This document shows positions 38,281-48,856 of a DNA stretch of 64,000 bases, piece by piece (within the stretch, counting starts at the first letter, position 1; each line of letters opens with the position of its first letter). This stretch comes from Pseudoalteromonas sp. T1lg75 (GTDB taxonomy: Bacteria > Pseudomonadota > Gammaproteobacteria > Enterobacterales > Alteromonadaceae): positions 9,538-73,537 of the forward strand of contig NZ_PQCD01000018.1 of assembly GCF_002964705.1 (NCBI RefSeq). The letters run 5' to 3'. Under the pieces are notes generated by a model, which was not told the DNA's origin, ran no database searches, and saw only the letters and a program-made list of their open reading frames with translations. A program made the position numbers and the translations under genes.

Positions 38281-39387
38281 ATGCAAACATATTTAGTCGG
38301 TGGCGCTGTACGCGACCAGTTATTAGGGCGACATGTCAAAGAACGCGACTATGTGGTGGTGGGCGCCACCATCAAAGAAATGAAACACCTTGGTTACACT
38401 CAGGTCGGGAAGGATTTTCCGGTATTTTTGCATCCGCAGAGCAAAGAAGAATATGCCTTAGCGCGCACCGAACGTAAACAAGGCCAGGGCTACACCGGTT
38501 TTATTTGCGACTTTAATCCGGATATTACCCTAGAGCAGGATTTAGAGCGCCGCGACCTCACCGTCAATGCCATCGCCCAAGACGAACAGGGACAGCTAAT
38601 CGACCCTTTTGGTGGCCAAGACGACATTGAAAAACGCTTGCTCCGCCACGTCAGCCCCGCCTTTAGCGAAGATCCACTGCGGGTGTTGCGGGTGGCCCGT
38701 TTCCGCGCCCGCTATCACTACCTGGGCTTTAATGTTGCTGAAGAAACCCTGACCCTGATGCGCAACATTGCCCATAGCGGCGAGCTTCAAGCGCTGACCC
38801 CAGAGCGAGTGTGGATGGAATGGCAAAAGGCTCTTGACGATGGTTATATCCATGTTTTTATCGACACCCTCGCCCAATGTGATGCCCTTAGTGCACTGAG
38901 CCCAGCTTTAGCTACCTGCTGGCCCACGGAAAAACAGCGTTTAGAAGCGCGCATCGACTATGGCCGCACTCACCACTGTGCTCCCCCCTGTCAGTTTGCG
39001 CAAGTGATGCAACCGCTGGATGACACAGCAAGACAGGCGTTTTATGAGCACTACCGAGTGCCAAAGCAATATATCGAGCTGGCCGAAGCACTGGCCAATC
39101 ATGGAACCCTACTCGGACAAGCGAATTGGCAGGCCAAAGAGCTGATTACGCTTTTTAATCGATTGGATATTTGGCGTCGTCCACAACGACTGGACGATTT
39201 AGTTCAGGCTTATGGCTGTGCCCAGTTGGGCGATTTTGGCGGCCAATCCCAACTGCTCGAGGCGGCCGCGGCGGCGCAACTGGTGAATGCGCAGACCTAT
39301 ATTCGCCAGGGCATCCAGGGAGCGGCCATAAAAACGGCGCTGGCCCAGGGACGAGTTGAGGCCATAGAGAACATTTTGGCCCCATGA
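38281..39387 (+). CDS. cca: CCA tRNA nucleotidyltransferase
   Basis: Adds or repairs the CCA end of tRNAs without a template. The 368-residue class II enzyme shows G-G-A-V-R-D, the E-R-R-D-L-T-V-N-A-I-A motif and the E-D-P-L-R-V-L-R-V-A-R-F-R-A-R motif. It is shorter than the 412-residue Escherichia coli enzyme, and I see no clear HD phosphohydrolase motif in the C-terminal half. The ATG at 38281 is chosen because the family begins Y-L-V-G-G right after it; the longer frame would overlap the gspA region. Confidence 0.94.
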   Translation: MQTYLVGGAVRDQLLGRHVKERDYVVVGATIKEMKHLGYTQVGKDFPVFLHPQSKEEYALARTERKQGQGYTGFICDFNPDITLEQDLERRDLTVNAIAQDEQGQLIDPFGGQDDIEKRLLRHVSPAFSEDPLRVLRVARFRARYHYLGFNVAEETLTLMRNIAHSGELQALTPERVWMEWQKALDDGYIHVFIDTLAQCDALSALSPALATCWPTEKQRLEARIDYGRTHHCAPPCQFAQVMQPLDDTARQAFYEHYRVPKQYIELAEALANHGTLLGQANWQAKELITLFNRLDIWRRPQRLDDLVQAYGCAQLGDFGGQSQLLEAAAAAQLVNAQTYIRQGIQGAAIKTALAQGRVEAIENILAP

Positions 39388-39408
39388 AAACAAGGGGCCA
39401 AGTTTATT
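39376..39408 (+). terminator. cca terminator-like hairpin
   Basis: TTGGCCCC (39376-39383) pairs with GGGGCCAA (39394-39401) around a 10-nt loop containing the cca stop codon. A T-rich stretch follows. Confidence 0.6.
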
Positions 39409-39443
39409 TCTTACTCGCCAAGGAGATAAAAGGAAAGCCTGGG

Positions 39444-40247
39444 CTATTGATATAGCAAAAACGCCAAGAGGCCAAAGCCCAGAAGCAGGCGGTAAATCAC
39501 AAAGGGGAACATGCCCATGCGTTCGATAAATTTAAGGAATAAGAAGATACAGGCATAGGCGGCCATAAAGGATAAACCGGCGCCAAGGATCAGCGCTTGC
39601 CAGTCTACCGCTTGTTCGCCGGTGGCCAACTGAATGGTTTTAATTAACCCCATCCCACCTATCACGGGTACCGACAGCAAAAACGAAAAACGCGCCGCAC
39701 TTTCTTTGGTGAGACCCAAAAACAGGCCCGCGGTCATGGTGATACCCGAGCGTGAAGTACCGGGAATAAGGGCAATGGCCTGGGCACAACCGATCAGCAA
39801 GGCCGACTTCCAATTCAGTTGATAGATATTCTTCGTTTGCTTGGCCTTAATATCTGCCAACCAGAGCACTAAACCAAAGAAAATGGTGGTAATGGCTATG
39901 ACTATGGCCGCTCGCAGATGTTGCTCAATCAGGTCTTCAAAGAGCTTGCCGGCTAAGCCGGCGGGAATGGTGGCCAACAGAATATACCAGCCCAGCTTGC
40001 TGTCGTCGGTGGCTCCCTGAGAGCCGAAGGATTTAAACCAGGCAACCAGGATATCGCCTATTTCCCTACGAAAATAAATCATCACCGCCATGAGCGAACC
40101 AACATGCACGGCCACGTCAAAGGCCAGGCCCTGATCCTGCCAGCCCAATAACTGCGAGGGTAAAATAAGGTGGGCGGAGCTCGAAATGGGGAGAAATTCT
40201 GTCAGTCCTTGAATCACAGCCAGTACAACAATAGCTAGAATACTCAT
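39444..40247 (-). CDS. uppP: Undecaprenyl-diphosphatase
   Basis: Inner-membrane phosphatase (BacA) that regenerates the undecaprenyl phosphate lipid carrier for cell-wall synthesis. The 267-residue protein has many membrane segments and both signature motifs: G-L-T-E-F-L-P-I-S-S-S-A-H-L near the N-terminus and P-G-T-S-R-S-G-I-T-M in the second half. The ATG at 40245-40247 overlaps the folK stop (ATGA), showing translational coupling. Confidence 0.95.
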   Translation of the reverse strand: MSILAIVVLAVIQGLTEFLPISSSAHLILPSQLLGWQDQGLAFDVAVHVGSLMAVMIYFRREIGDILVAWFKSFGSQGATDDSKLGWYILLATIPAGLAGKLFEDLIEQHLRAAIVIAITTIFFGLVLWLADIKAKQTKNIYQLNWKSALLIGCAQAIALIPGTSRSGITMTAGLFLGLTKESAARFSFLLSVPVIGGMGLIKTIQLATGEQAVDWQALILGAGLSFMAAYACIFLFLKFIERMGMFPFVIYRLLLGFGLLAFLLYQ

Positions 40248-40726
40248 TCGATAGTGACCTTCCATAGGTTTTGTTTTGATTTATCATAGTCTTGCCATAG
40301 TTTGGCAATGGTGGTTTGAGTAACGGGGTGCACCAGATCTGGGGCGAGCTCAAACAAGGGCCAGAGTACAAAGGCATTTTTGGTGATCTCATCGCGCGGC
40401 AGCTGCGCCGGTGAGTCACAGATCATGTCGTCATAAAACAACAGATCTAAATCCAGGGTACGGGGGCTAAATTTTTTATCGTCGGGGGTGCGGCCGTTAT
40501 CACGCTCAATCTGCTTAAGCAGGCTACAGACCTGAGCCAAGCTCATATCCGTGTCGGCCCCAGCCACAGAATTATAAAAGTTACTGCCGTTAAACCCCAC
40601 GGCTTCGCTTTCATACACACTTGAGTGTTGCAACACGCCGAAATGTTGGCGCAGCGCGCTTAACCCATTAAGAAGGTTTTCGCGCTTATTGATATTGGAG
40701 CCTAGGCTAATATAAATGCGGGCCAT
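40244..40726 (-). CDS. folK: 2-amino-4-hydroxy-6-hydroxymethyldihydropteridine pyrophosphokinase
   Basis: Transfers pyrophosphate from ATP to the pterin precursor of folate. The 160-residue protein has the N-terminal I-S-L-G-S-N and the signature P-R-T-L-D-L-D-L-L-F-Y-D. It is 2 bp after folB and overlaps uppP, so folB-folK-uppP is one tight unit. Confidence 0.94.
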   Translation of the reverse strand: MARIYISLGSNINKRENLLNGLSALRQHFGVLQHSSVYESEAVGFNGSNFYNSVAGADTDMSLAQVCSLLKQIERDNGRTPDDKKFSPRTLDLDLLFYDDMICDSPAQLPRDEITKNAFVLWPLFELAPDLVHPVTQTTIAKLWQDYDKSKQNLWKVTIE

Positions 40727-40728
40727 AA

Positions 40729-41082
40729 CTAACTTTTACTACGTACGATTTTAACGCCAACGGTTTGCGCCGCTGGCACCGCAGCGGGCTTGCTGACGGT
40801 AATGGCCACCTTGGGCGTGTTGAATTCATTAAGGATAAGCGCGGCCAGTTGCTCTACCAGGGTTTCCAACAGTTCCACCGGTTTAGCTAAACAGTGCTCG
40901 GTAACACGCTGACTGACCTGGGCATAGTCTATGGTAAAAGAGAGATCGTCACTGTGGGCAGCCTGGCGTAAGTCACAGTCCATTTCGATATCGAAATAAA
41001 GGCTTTGTTTACTTTCTTTCTCAAAGTCGTACACTCCTATAATGGTGTCCACTTTAAGTTGTGAGATATAGACTTTATCCAT
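40729..41082 (-). CDS. folB: Dihydroneopterin aldolase
   Basis: Folate pathway enzyme that cleaves dihydroneopterin. The 117-residue protein begins M-D-K-V-Y-I-S-Q-L-K-V and includes the substrate-binding I-D-Y-A-Q-V and L-L-E-T-L-V-E segments. The ATG at 41080-41082 has GGAG eight bases upstream; an upstream in-frame codon is rejected. It is divergent from plsY. Confidence 0.92.
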   Translation of the reverse strand: MDKVYISQLKVDTIIGVYDFEKESKQSLYFDIEMDCDLRQAAHSDDLSFTIDYAQVSQRVTEHCLAKPVELLETLVEQLAALILNEFNTPKVAITVSKPAAVPAAQTVGVKIVRSKS

Positions 41083-41253
41083 ATGTGCAACTCCAATGCC
41101 AGCTGGTCGGATACCCAAAAAGGATTAGAATCAGTACCCTGACCTTGCGTAACCGCGTTTACCCGGATGCGCTTGGCATAAAAAAGCTCGGCGCACACTC
41201 ATAATGAGCGGCGATAATAGCTTAAAACGTACAATTAAAAAATAAGGATGACA

Positions 41254-41865
41254 GTGTTAGCGGCGTTAATGTGCATTTTTGCCTACCTTCTCGGTTCGGT
41301 CTCTTCTGCAGTACTGATCTGTCACCTTTTTGCGCTGCCCGATCCTCGTCAAGCCGGTTCAAAAAACCCCGGTGCCACCAACGTCTTGCGTATTGGCGGC
41401 AAGCTTCCCGCGATCCTGGTATTAGTGTTCGATATTCTTAAAGGCACGATCCCGGTCTGGAGTGCCTATTTTATGGGCATCGATCCCATCCATTTGGGCT
41501 TGGTCGCCGTGGCCGCCTGTCTAGGACATATCTATCCGCTGTTTTTCGGTTTTAAGGGCGGCAAGGCCGTGGCCACCGCCTTTGGCGCCTTATTACCCAT
41601 AGGTTTATCCCTTGGCGGCTTGCTGATCCTCACCTGGGCCTGCGTTGTCGCCCTGACCCGCTACTCATCTCTGGCCGCCCTAGTGACCGTCTCCCTGGCC
41701 CCCTTGTACACCTGGTGGATTAAACCCTTGTACACAGAGCCGGTGCTGTTTTTAACCGTGCTGATCATCTTTCGCCATCGCACTAACATAGTGCGCTTGC
41801 TTAAGGGTAAGGAGCCCAAGGTGGGGAAAAAGAAAGAAAAAGAAGAGGTAGCGCCGGAGAAATAA
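41254..41865 (+). CDS. plsY: Glycerol-3-phosphate acyltransferase PlsY
   Basis: Inner-membrane enzyme that acylates glycerol 3-phosphate from acyl-phosphate. It has about five membrane segments and the motifs [12 protein letters not shown] and [14 protein letters not shown]. The C-terminus is a long Lys/Glu-rich cytoplasmic tail. An ATG at 41248 is in frame but overlaps the AAGGA ribosome-binding site, so the GTG at 41254 is preferred. A hairpin (41851-41857 with 41869-41875) spans its stop codon. Confidence 0.92.
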   Translation: MLAALMCIFAYLLGSVSSAVLICHLFALPDPRQAGSKNPGATNVLRIGGKLPAILVLVFDILKGTIPVWSAYFMGIDPIHLGLVAVAACLGHIYPLFFGFKGGKAVATAFGALLPIGLSLGGLLILTWACVVALTRYSSLAALVTVSLAPLYTWWIKPLYTEPVLFLTVLIIFRHRTNIVRLLKGKEPKVGKKKEKEEVAPEK

Positions 41866-41886
41866 TCGCCGGCGCTTCAGGCCCTA

Positions 41887-42903
41887 CTAGCGAATACTAG
41901 GCAAGGTGTCTATCGGCCAGCGTGGCTGAACCCGGGTATCCAGGGTGGCCGTTTGTCCTGCTTTAAGACGCTGCATGCCCGCATAAGCGATCATCGCGCC
42001 GTTATCCGTACAAAATGCCGGACGCGGATAAAACACTTCCCCTTGCATGCCCTTCATAACCTGCTCTAATTGCTCACGCAAATAGGTATTGGCACTTACA
42101 CCACCGGCAATCACCAAACGCTTGATGCCGGTTTCCTTGAGCGCGCGTTTGCACTTGATCGCCAAGGTATCGATAACGGCAGTTTGGAACGCATGGGCAA
42201 TATCCGCCTTGGTTTGCTGATCGTCGCCTTCGCTGCGAATGGTATTAGCGGCAAAGGTTTTCAAGCCGCTAAAGCTAAAATCCAGACCCGGTCTGTCGGT
42301 CATAGGACGGGGGAATTTAAAGCGTTCCGGGGTGCCTTGCTCGGCTAATTTCGCCAACAAGGGGCCACCTGGGTAATCCAGGCCCAGCAACTTAGCCGTT
42401 TTATCAAAGGCCTCACCGGCGGCGTCATCCACCGACTCGCCTAATACTTCATATTCACCAATGGCACTGACCTTCACCAGCAGGGTGTGACCACCGGATA
42501 CCAACAAGGCCACGAATGGGAATGCGGGAACCTTTTCTTCCAACATGGGGGCAAGCAGGTGACCTTCCATATGGTGCACGGCCACGGTAGGCAGCTTCCA
42601 GCCATAGGCCAGGGATCGTGCGATCGACGATCCTACCAACAGTGCGCCCACCAGGCCTGGGCCCGCGGTATAGGCCACACCATCGAGATCCTCTGGGCCA
42701 CAGTTCGCCTCGGCAAAGGCCGCTTCAATCAAGGGCAGAGTCTTACGCACATGATCTCGCGACGCCAGCTCAGGCACCACACCGCCGTAGTCGGCGTGCA
42801 TTTTTACTTGGCTATAGAGTTGGTGGGCCAACAAACCTTGTTCGTCATCATAGATGGCGATCCCGGTCTCGTCACAGGATGATTCAATCCCCAAAATGCG
42901 CAA
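41887..42903 (-). CDS. tsaD: tRNA N6-adenosine threonylcarbamoyltransferase
   Basis: Catalytic subunit for the t6A37 modification of ANN-decoding tRNAs. The 338-residue protein begins [13 protein letters not shown] and has the metal-binding H-H-M-E-G-H motif plus the nucleotide-binding G-G-V-S-A-N segment. The start is inferred to be TTG at 42901-42903, because GAGGAG lies seven bases upstream and the family starts here. It is divergent from rpsU. Confidence 0.94.
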   Translation of the reverse strand: MRILGIESSCDETGIAIYDDEQGLLAHQLYSQVKMHADYGGVVPELASRDHVRKTLPLIEAAFAEANCGPEDLDGVAYTAGPGLVGALLVGSSIARSLAYGWKLPTVAVHHMEGHLLAPMLEEKVPAFPFVALLVSGGHTLLVKVSAIGEYEVLGESVDDAAGEAFDKTAKLLGLDYPGGPLLAKLAEQGTPERFKFPRPMTDRPGLDFSFSGLKTFAANTIRSEGDDQQTKADIAHAFQTAVIDTLAIKCKRALKETGIKRLVIAGGVSANTYLREQLEQVMKGMQGEVFYPRPAFCTDNGAMIAYAGMQRLKAGQTATLDTRVQPRWPIDTLPSIR

Positions 42904-42991
42904 TGTCTGTCTCCTCGCTGGGCGATGTGGCTGATAAGGCCGCATATTCTACTCCCTTGCTGCAATTTTACCAGTATTGTGATATTTATTC

Positions 42992-43021
42992 TTTACACAC
43001 CGGGGTAACTCGGATTACAAT
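42992..43021 (+). promoter_or_regulatory. rpsU promoter
   Basis: TTTACA (42992-42997) and TACAAT (43016-43021) are 18 bp apart and followed by a GC-rich discriminator, giving a leader of about 70 nt to the rpsU ATG. Confidence 0.5.
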
Positions 43022-43099
43022 GCCGCACCATTTTTGAACCACATGATCATTATTTGATCGAATGAGTGCAGCTCATTAAGTTAGGTAGGTGAGATTTTA

Positions 43100-43315
43100 A
43101 TGCCAGTAATTAAAGTAAGAGAAAACGAGCCGTTTGACGTAGCCCTACGCCGCTTCAAGCGTTCATGTGAAAAAGCAGGTATCCTTTCAGAAGTTCGTCG
43201 TCGCGAGCACTATGAAAAGCCAACCGCTGCGCGTAAGCGTAAAAAAGCGGCTGCTGTTAAGCGTCACATGAAAAAGCTTTCTCGCGAAAACGCACGTCGC
43301 GTTAAATTATACTAA
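43100..43315 (+). CDS. rpsU: 30S ribosomal protein S21
   Basis: A 71-residue, very basic ribosomal protein with the typical start [20 protein letters not shown] and C-terminal R-V-K-L-Y. It is the first gene of the rpsU-(yqeY)-dnaG-rpoD macromolecular-synthesis region. A GGTGAG ribosome-binding site precedes the ATG. Confidence 0.98.
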   Translation: MPVIKVRENEPFDVALRRFKRSCEKAGILSEVRRREHYEKPTAARKRKKAAAVKRHMKKLSRENARRVKLY

Positions 43316-43336
43316 TCACTGTCCGGTCTTGTTGTC

Positions 43337-43783
43337 ATGAGTCTATTAGATTCGTTAAAAGATGCACAAAAAGACGCGATGCGTGCCAAGGACAAAATGC
43401 GCCTTGGTGCTATTCGTTCAGTACTCGCTGCAGTTAAACAGCGTGAGATCGACGAGCAAATCACATTAAACGAAGCCGATATTACGTCGGTTGTTGTTAA
43501 ACTAGTGAAGCAACGCCGCGATTCTTATACTCAGTATAAGGATGCCGGTCGTGACGATCTTGCCGATGTAGAAGCAGCGGAAATGTTTGTTTTGGAAGAG
43601 TTTCTACCAAAGCAGCTGAGCGAAGATGAAATCAGTCAACTGATTGATAAAGCCATCGCCGATACCGGTGCTCAAGGCATGCAGGACATGGGTAAAGTGA
43701 TGGGCGTGATTAAGAGTCAAGCTGAAGGCCGTGCCGATATGGGCAAACTATCAGGTCTTATCAAACAGCGTCTTAGCGCCTAA
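43337..43783 (+). CDS. yqeY: GatB/YqeY domain protein
   Basis: A 148-residue protein made of one YqeY domain, related to the C-terminal tRNA-binding part of the GatB amidotransferase. The sequence shows A-M-R-A-K-D-K-M-R-L-G-A-I-R near the N-terminus and M-G-K-V-M-G-V-I-K near the C-terminus. It lies 21 bp after rpsU and is commonly found between rpsU and dnaG. Its exact role is not established. Confidence 0.9.
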   Translation: MSLLDSLKDAQKDAMRAKDKMRLGAIRSVLAAVKQREIDEQITLNEADITSVVVKLVKQRRDSYTQYKDAGRDDLADVEAAEMFVLEEFLPKQLSEDEISQLIDKAIADTGAQGMQDMGKVMGVIKSQAEGRADMGKLSGLIKQRLSA

Positions 43784-43804
43784 TTCGCGAAAGCAAATTC
43801 AAGC

Positions 43805-43837
43805 AAACCGAGCCTAGTGCTCGGTTTCTTCGTTTTT
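43805..43837 (+). terminator. Terminator after yqeY
   Basis: AAACCGAGC (43805-43813) pairs with GCTCGGTTT (43819-43827) around a 5-nt loop, followed by a T-rich tail. It separates rpsU-yqeY from dnaG. Confidence 0.8.
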
Positions 43838-43932
43838 AGGCCGGTAAAAATCAAGGCGTAAATTTATAACCCCTTTTCTTATCGCCCTTGATATACTAGT
43901 TTGGTTCTCTCTCTTCTTCTTAGGTGTTGCTA

Positions 43933-45705
43933 ATGGCAGGTAAGATCCCCCGACAATTTATCGACGATCTTTTAGCGCGTACCGACATAGTCGAGTTGAT
44001 CGACTCCCGTGTTAACCTGAAAAAAGCGGGCAAGGATTACCAGGCCTGCTGTCCATTCCACAACGAAAAGAGTCCGTCCTTTACCGTCTCCCAGGATAAA
44101 CAGTTTTATCACTGCTTTGGCTGTGGCGCCAACGGCAACGCCATCAGCTTCGTAATGGAGTACGACAAACTCGATTTTGTTGATGCCATCGAAGAGTTGG
44201 CCAGCCTGTTGCACCTGGAAGTGCCCAGAGAGCAAGGCAATCACAACCAAAACGATCGTCCGCCCGTCTCCCAGGAGCAAAAACGCTCCGACTACGATTT
44301 AATGGAGCAAACCGCGCGCTATTACCAGCAGCAATTGCGCCATCATGCCAATGCCCAATTGGTCATTGACTACCTCAAGGGTCGTGGCTTAAGCGGGCAA
44401 ACGGTGAAAGACTTCGGCATCGGCTATGCCCCCAGTGAGTGGGAAGCGCTGTGTCAAACCTTAGGGAAAAACCCGAAACAAAAGCAACAGCTGATCGAGC
44501 TCAAGCTGGCGACACAAAAAGACAATGGTCGCACCTTTGACTTCTTTCGCGATCGTCTGATGTTCCCTATTCGCGATCGTCGTGGTCGTGTTATCGCCTT
44601 TGGCGGACGCATTATGGGCCAGGACGATAATGGCCCCAAATACCTGAACTCGCCGGAAACCCGAATCTTCCATAAGGGCTTTGAGTTATATGGCTTTTAT
44701 GAAGCCAAGCAAGCCCATAAAAAGCTTGAGCAGTTACTCATCGTTGAAGGCTATATGGATGTGGTGGCGCTGGCCGAGCACGATATTAAATACGCAGTGG
44801 CGGCCCTGGGTACGGCGACCACCAACGAGCATATGCAAATGTTGTTGCGTGCCACGGATAAGGTGGTGTGTTGTTATGACGGCGACCGCGCCGGTCGCGA
44901 TGCCGCCTGGCGGGCCATGGAAAATGCCCTGCCCCATTTAAAGGACGGCAAGGCACTGAAGTTTGTGTTTCTGCCCGATGGCGAAGATCCAGACTCTTTG
45001 GTACAACAAGAAGGCAAGGCCGCATTTGAACAGCGCCTGGTTGATGCCAAGGACTTTAGCGACGTCTTCTTTAGCCGCTTAAGCGACGATATCGACCTCA
45101 CTCAGGACGCCGGTAAAGCCAAACTGTTAAGCCTGGCTCTGCCCTTGATTGAAAAGATCCCCAGCGAATTCTATCAGGAAAACCTGCTGGAGCGCCTGGC
45201 CCGCTTTATCGGTCGTACCCGAGAGCAGCTCAATGCCAAGCTAAAAACACCGCGCCAACAACATAGGGTTGAAAGCCAGTTTAAGATGACGCCGATGCGC
45301 ACCGCCATCGCCCTCATGCTGCAACATCCGCAACTGGCGGACAAGGTCGACTATATGCCGGAGCTGGCCAGCCTAGGCTTGCCAGGCCTGGAATTGTTTT
45401 TAAGCATTCAAAAGCATTGCCTGGATAACCCCGGGGCACGCACAGCGCAACTGCTGGAGCATTACCGCGAGCGCCCGGAATACGGCGCTTTGACCAAGCT
45501 AGCCGCTTGGCCTCACCAAATAAACGATGAGGTATTGGAACCTCATTTCCAACAAACGGTCAAATTCATTGAAGATCAGTGTTTAAATCACCGTTTAGAG
45601 TCCTTATTAATAAAGGACAAGACCCAAGGTTTAAGCGTGGCAGAACGGCGGGAATACGCCCTGCTGACTCAAGCACTTAAAGGCAGCGAAGTGCTCGAAA
45701 GCTAG
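43933..45705 (+). CDS. dnaG: DNA primase
   Basis: Makes RNA primers at the replication fork. The 590-residue protein has a CHC2-type zinc domain (C-C-P-F-H-N-E-K-S-P-S-F; H-C-F-G-C-G-A-N-G), a primase core with the TOPRIM motif I-V-E-G-Y-M-D-V-V-A and a C-terminal DnaB-binding region. The ATG at 43933 is preferred to the GTG at 43924, because AGGTG then lies six bases upstream and M-A-G-K-I-P is the family start. Confidence 0.97.
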   Translation: MAGKIPRQFIDDLLARTDIVELIDSRVNLKKAGKDYQACCPFHNEKSPSFTVSQDKQFYHCFGCGANGNAISFVMEYDKLDFVDAIEELASLLHLEVPREQGNHNQNDRPPVSQEQKRSDYDLMEQTARYYQQQLRHHANAQLVIDYLKGRGLSGQTVKDFGIGYAPSEWEALCQTLGKNPKQKQQLIELKLATQKDNGRTFDFFRDRLMFPIRDRRGRVIAFGGRIMGQDDNGPKYLNSPETRIFHKGFELYGFYEAKQAHKKLEQLLIVEGYMDVVALAEHDIKYAVAALGTATTNEHMQMLLRATDKVVCCYDGDRAGRDAAWRAMENALPHLKDGKALKFVFLPDGEDPDSLVQQEGKAAFEQRLVDAKDFSDVFFSRLSDDIDLTQDAGKAKLLSLALPLIEKIPSEFYQENLLERLARFIGRTREQLNAKLKTPRQQHRVESQFKMTPMRTAIALMLQHPQLADKVDYMPELASLGLPGLELFLSIQKHCLDNPGARTAQLLEHYRERPEYGALTKLAAWPHQINDEVLEPHFQQTVKFIEDQCLNHRLESLLIKDKTQGLSVAERREYALLTQALKGSEVLES

Positions 45706-45829
45706 CCAGAAATTTCTCGGTCTGTTATACTACGCTATTCACTGCGTCAAACCGGCTTGGGGCACCCAGCTTAGGTTCTTAAGCTGACGCCTGTTGTATT
45801 AATTTATCAGGGTGGAAGAGCAAATCTCT

Positions 45830-47677
45830 ATGGATCCAACTCCTCAGTCACAACTAAAACTTCTGATTCAGAAAGGTAAAGAGCAAGGTTATCTGACATT
45901 CGCTGAAGTGAATGATCACCTTCCACAAGACATCATTGATTCGGATCAGGTCGAAGATATCATTAGCATGATCAATGACATGGGTATCAAGGTTTGCGAA
46001 AGCGCGCCGGATGCCGATGAATTGATGATGGCGGAGACCACCACCGATGAGGATGCGGCAGAAGCTGCCGCCGCGGCACTCGCCACCGTAGAAAAAGAAA
46101 TCGGTCGTACCACGGATCCGGTACGTATGTACATGCGTGAAATGGGTACCGTGGAACTATTGACGCGCGAAGGCGAGATAGATATCGCCAAGCGTATCGA
46201 AGAAGGTATCAACCAGGTACAAATTTCTGTCGCCGAATACCCGGAAGCCATTTCTCACCTGCTTGAGCAGTGGGATATGTTCGAAGCGGAAGAAATCCGC
46301 CTGAGCGACATCATTACCGGCTTTTTCGATCCTAACGAAGATGAGACGCAGATTTCCGCCACCCATATCGGCTCGGAACTAAGTGACGATGACTTAGACG
46401 ACGAAGACGATGATGGCGATGACAGCGACGACGATAGCTCGGAAGAAGAAACGGATAACGGTCCAGATCCGGAAGAAGCGCGCGAGCACTTCGAAAACTT
46501 GCGCACCTTGTACAGCAACGCCCGCGTAATTTTCGAGGAAAAGGGTCGTTCACACCCGGATGCGAAAGCCGCCATCATTGAGATCGGTGAGCTATTCCGC
46601 ACCTTTAAACTAGTGCCTAAGCAATTCGACCGCATGGTTAATAACATGCGCGACATGATGGATAAAGTGCGTGTACAAGAGCGCATCATCATGAAGCAAG
46701 CGGTACAAGTTGCGAAGATGCCGAAGAAAACTTTCGTTAAGCACTTTGCTAACAACGAAACAGACGGCGCCTGGTTAGACCTTGAAATCGCTGCTGGTGA
46801 AAGCCACTCAGCCAAGTTGGCCGAGTTGAAGCCGGAAATTGAGCGTTGCATCAATAAGCTTAAGCATATTGAGCAAAGCACAGGTTTATCAATCGAGCGT
46901 ATTAAAGACATCAACCGTCGCATGAGCATTGGTGAGGCGAAAGCACGTCGCGCCAAGAAAGAGATGGTTGAAGCGAACTTACGTTTGGTTATCTCAATCG
47001 CGAAGAAGTACACCAACCGTGGCCTGCAATTCTTGGATTTAATCCAAGAAGGTAACATTGGTCTGATGAAGGCGGTTGATAAGTTTGAATACCGTCGTGG
47101 TTACAAGTTCTCGACTTACGCGACTTGGTGGATCCGTCAGGCAATCACGCGTTCAATCGCTGACCAAGCCCGTACCATTCGTATTCCGGTACACATGATT
47201 GAGACCATCAACAAGCTAAATCGTATCTCACGTCAGATGTTGCAGGAAATGGGTCGTGAACCGAACCCGGAAGAACTTGCAGAACGCATGATGATGCCGG
47301 AAGACAAGATCCGCAAGGTATTGAAAATTGCCAAAGAGCCAATCTCGATGGAAACTCCTATCGGTGACGATGAAGATTCGCATCTTGGTGATTTTATTGA
47401 GGATACCACCATTGAATCGCCAATCGACTCGGCGACCATGGAAAGCCTCAAGGGTGCGACGCACGAAGTACTTGCCGGCCTGACGGCCCGTGAAGCCAAG
47501 GTACTGCGTATGCGCTTTGGTATCGACATGAATACCGACCACACTCTAGAAGAGGTAGGTAAACAGTTCGACGTAACCCGTGAGCGTATCCGTCAGATCG
47601 AAGCTAAGGCACTGCGTAAATTGCGTCACCCTTCACGCTCAGATCTACTGAAAAGCTTCTTAGACGCGAACAAATAA
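45830..47677 (+). CDS. rpoD: RNA polymerase primary sigma factor (sigma-70)
   Basis: Housekeeping sigma factor, 615 residues from the ATG at 45830. It has region 1.1 (N-terminal 80), region 1.2 ([12 protein letters not shown]), a non-conserved insert with a strongly acidic stretch (about 180-215), region 2 ([15 protein letters not shown]), region 3 and the region 4 helix-turn-helix ([19 protein letters not shown]). The upstream GTG at 45812 is rejected because GGAAGAG then acts as ribosome-binding site for [10 protein letters not shown] -10-like TATACT lies upstream near 45727. Confidence 0.97.
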   Translation: MDPTPQSQLKLLIQKGKEQGYLTFAEVNDHLPQDIIDSDQVEDIISMINDMGIKVCESAPDADELMMAETTTDEDAAEAAAAALATVEKEIGRTTDPVRMYMREMGTVELLTREGEIDIAKRIEEGINQVQISVAEYPEAISHLLEQWDMFEAEEIRLSDIITGFFDPNEDETQISATHIGSELSDDDLDDEDDDGDDSDDDSSEEETDNGPDPEEAREHFENLRTLYSNARVIFEEKGRSHPDAKAAIIEIGELFRTFKLVPKQFDRMVNNMRDMMDKVRVQERIIMKQAVQVAKMPKKTFVKHFANNETDGAWLDLEIAAGESHSAKLAELKPEIERCINKLKHIEQSTGLSIERIKDINRRMSIGEAKARRAKKEMVEANLRLVISIAKKYTNRGLQFLDLIQEGNIGLMKAVDKFEYRRGYKFSTYATWWIRQAITRSIADQARTIRIPVHMIETINKLNRISRQMLQEMGREPNPEELAERMMMPEDKIRKVLKIAKEPISMETPIGDDEDSHLGDFIEDTTIESPIDSATMESLKGATHEVLAGLTAREAKVLRMRFGIDMNTDHTLEEVGKQFDVTRERIRQIEAKALRKLRHPSRSDLLKSFLDANK

Positions 47678-47699
47678 CACGCGTCTGACTAAAGCATTA

Positions 47700-47725
47700 C
47701 AAAGGCCGCTTTTTAGCGGCCTTTG
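47700..47725 (+). terminator. rpoD terminator
   Basis: CAAAGGCCGCT pairs with AGCGGCCTTTG around a TTT loop, 23 bp after the rpoD stop. The T tail is short. Confidence 0.7.
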
Positions 47726-47763
47726 TGTATCATTTATTCAATTCATCCAACATGGGGATTAAC

Positions 47764-48642
47764 ATGGCTTGGATTCAAATTCGCATTCGTGCCACCGAAT
47801 CAACGGCTGACGCCATCAGCGAGCACCTAATGGATATTGGTTGCCCATCGGTCACCTTTATGGACACCAAAGACACGCCCATCTTCGAACCCCAACCGGG
47901 CGAGATCAGATACTGGGCTGAAACCACAGTAATTGGCCTATTCGAAGCCAACCATGATATGCAGGCTGTGGTTGATTACTTAAAGGTACAACCTGAGTTG
48001 CAAGAGCAGTTCCACTATAAAATAGAGCAGCTAGAAGATAAAGACTGGGAACGGGAATGGATGAAGAATTTCCAACCGATTCAGTTTGGCGAACGCCTAT
48101 GGATTTGCCCAAGCTGGTTAGATGTTCCAGATCCATCCGCGGTCAACGTCATGCTCGACCCGGGTCTGGCCTTTGGTACCGGCACCCATGCCACCACGGC
48201 CTTATGTTTACGCTGGCTTGAGAGCCTGGATTTAAGCGGCAAAACCGTGGTCGATTTCGGCTGTGGTTCAGGCATTTTAGGTATCGCCGCCATTAAACTC
48301 GGCGCCGCACGCGTTATAGGCATAGATATCGATCAGCAAGCACTGGATGCCAGTATCGATAATGCCGAGCGCAATGGCGTGGCCGACCAACTTGAGGTTT
48401 ACCTGCCAGAGAATCAGCCGAGCTTTGAGGCCGATGTGGTCGTCGCAAATATTCTTGCCCAGCCTCTGCGCGAATTAAACGAGGTGATCCTCAGCCTGTT
48501 GAAATCAGGGGGCGAGCTGGCACTATCTGGGGTCCTTGAGGAACAGGCGGATTCTGTAGCCAGTTGCTATGAGCATAAAGTGACCCTAGATCCGATTGCC
48601 CTGGAAGGTGAATGGGTGCGGATCAGCGGGATTAAAAAATAA
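47764..48642 (+). CDS. prmA: Ribosomal protein L11 methyltransferase
   Basis: Trimethylates ribosomal protein L11 using S-adenosylmethionine. The 292-residue protein has an N-terminal substrate domain (M-A-W-I-Q-I-R-I) and a class I methyltransferase fold with [21 protein letters not shown] and N-I-L-A-Q-P-L. The ATG at 47764 has GGGGA five bases upstream. It precedes dusB-fis, the usual neighbourhood. Confidence 0.95.
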   Translation: MAWIQIRIRATESTADAISEHLMDIGCPSVTFMDTKDTPIFEPQPGEIRYWAETTVIGLFEANHDMQAVVDYLKVQPELQEQFHYKIEQLEDKDWEREWMKNFQPIQFGERLWICPSWLDVPDPSAVNVMLDPGLAFGTGTHATTALCLRWLESLDLSGKTVVDFGCGSGILGIAAIKLGAARVIGIDIDQQALDASIDNAERNGVADQLEVYLPENQPSFEADVVVANILAQPLRELNEVILSLLKSGGELALSGVLEEQADSVASCYEHKVTLDPIALEGEWVRISGIKK

Positions 48643-48659
48643 CCGCTTTGGATCCTTGA

Positions 48660-48688
48660 CTGCGCAGCGGACAAAAGTCCCTGCGCAG
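48660..48688 (+). terminator. Long hairpin after prmA
   Basis: CTGCGCAG and GGAC (48660-48672, one bulged C) pair with GTCC and CTGCGCAG (48677-48688) around an AAAA loop, giving a 12-bp stem. The only T run (TTTTT) comes about 16 nt later, so termination is possible but not certain. Confidence 0.5.
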
Positions 48689-48856
48689 GCGCTTTCGCAC
48701 TCTTTTTACACTGTTTACGCCCCATCAACACCCCGCCACATCAGCCCTGTCAAGCCAGTGTTCATAAAACACACAAAAAAATCTTTGCCCTCCCTCGTTA
48801 TAAAATGTCAATACAAAAAGTTTAAAAAAAAAGCACTTTTGTTCAATTTATAGCCT

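Noticed and set aside
46255-47058. A long open frame of 267 codons opposite rpoD
   Set aside because: It is fully antisense to a highly conserved gene, is Ser-rich from mirrored codon bias, and has no ribosome-binding site or family resemblance.
48596-48853. Open frame of 85 codons spanning the prmA end and the dusB promoter
   Set aside because: It overlaps prmA out of frame, a hairpin and an AT-rich promoter, and has no coding character.
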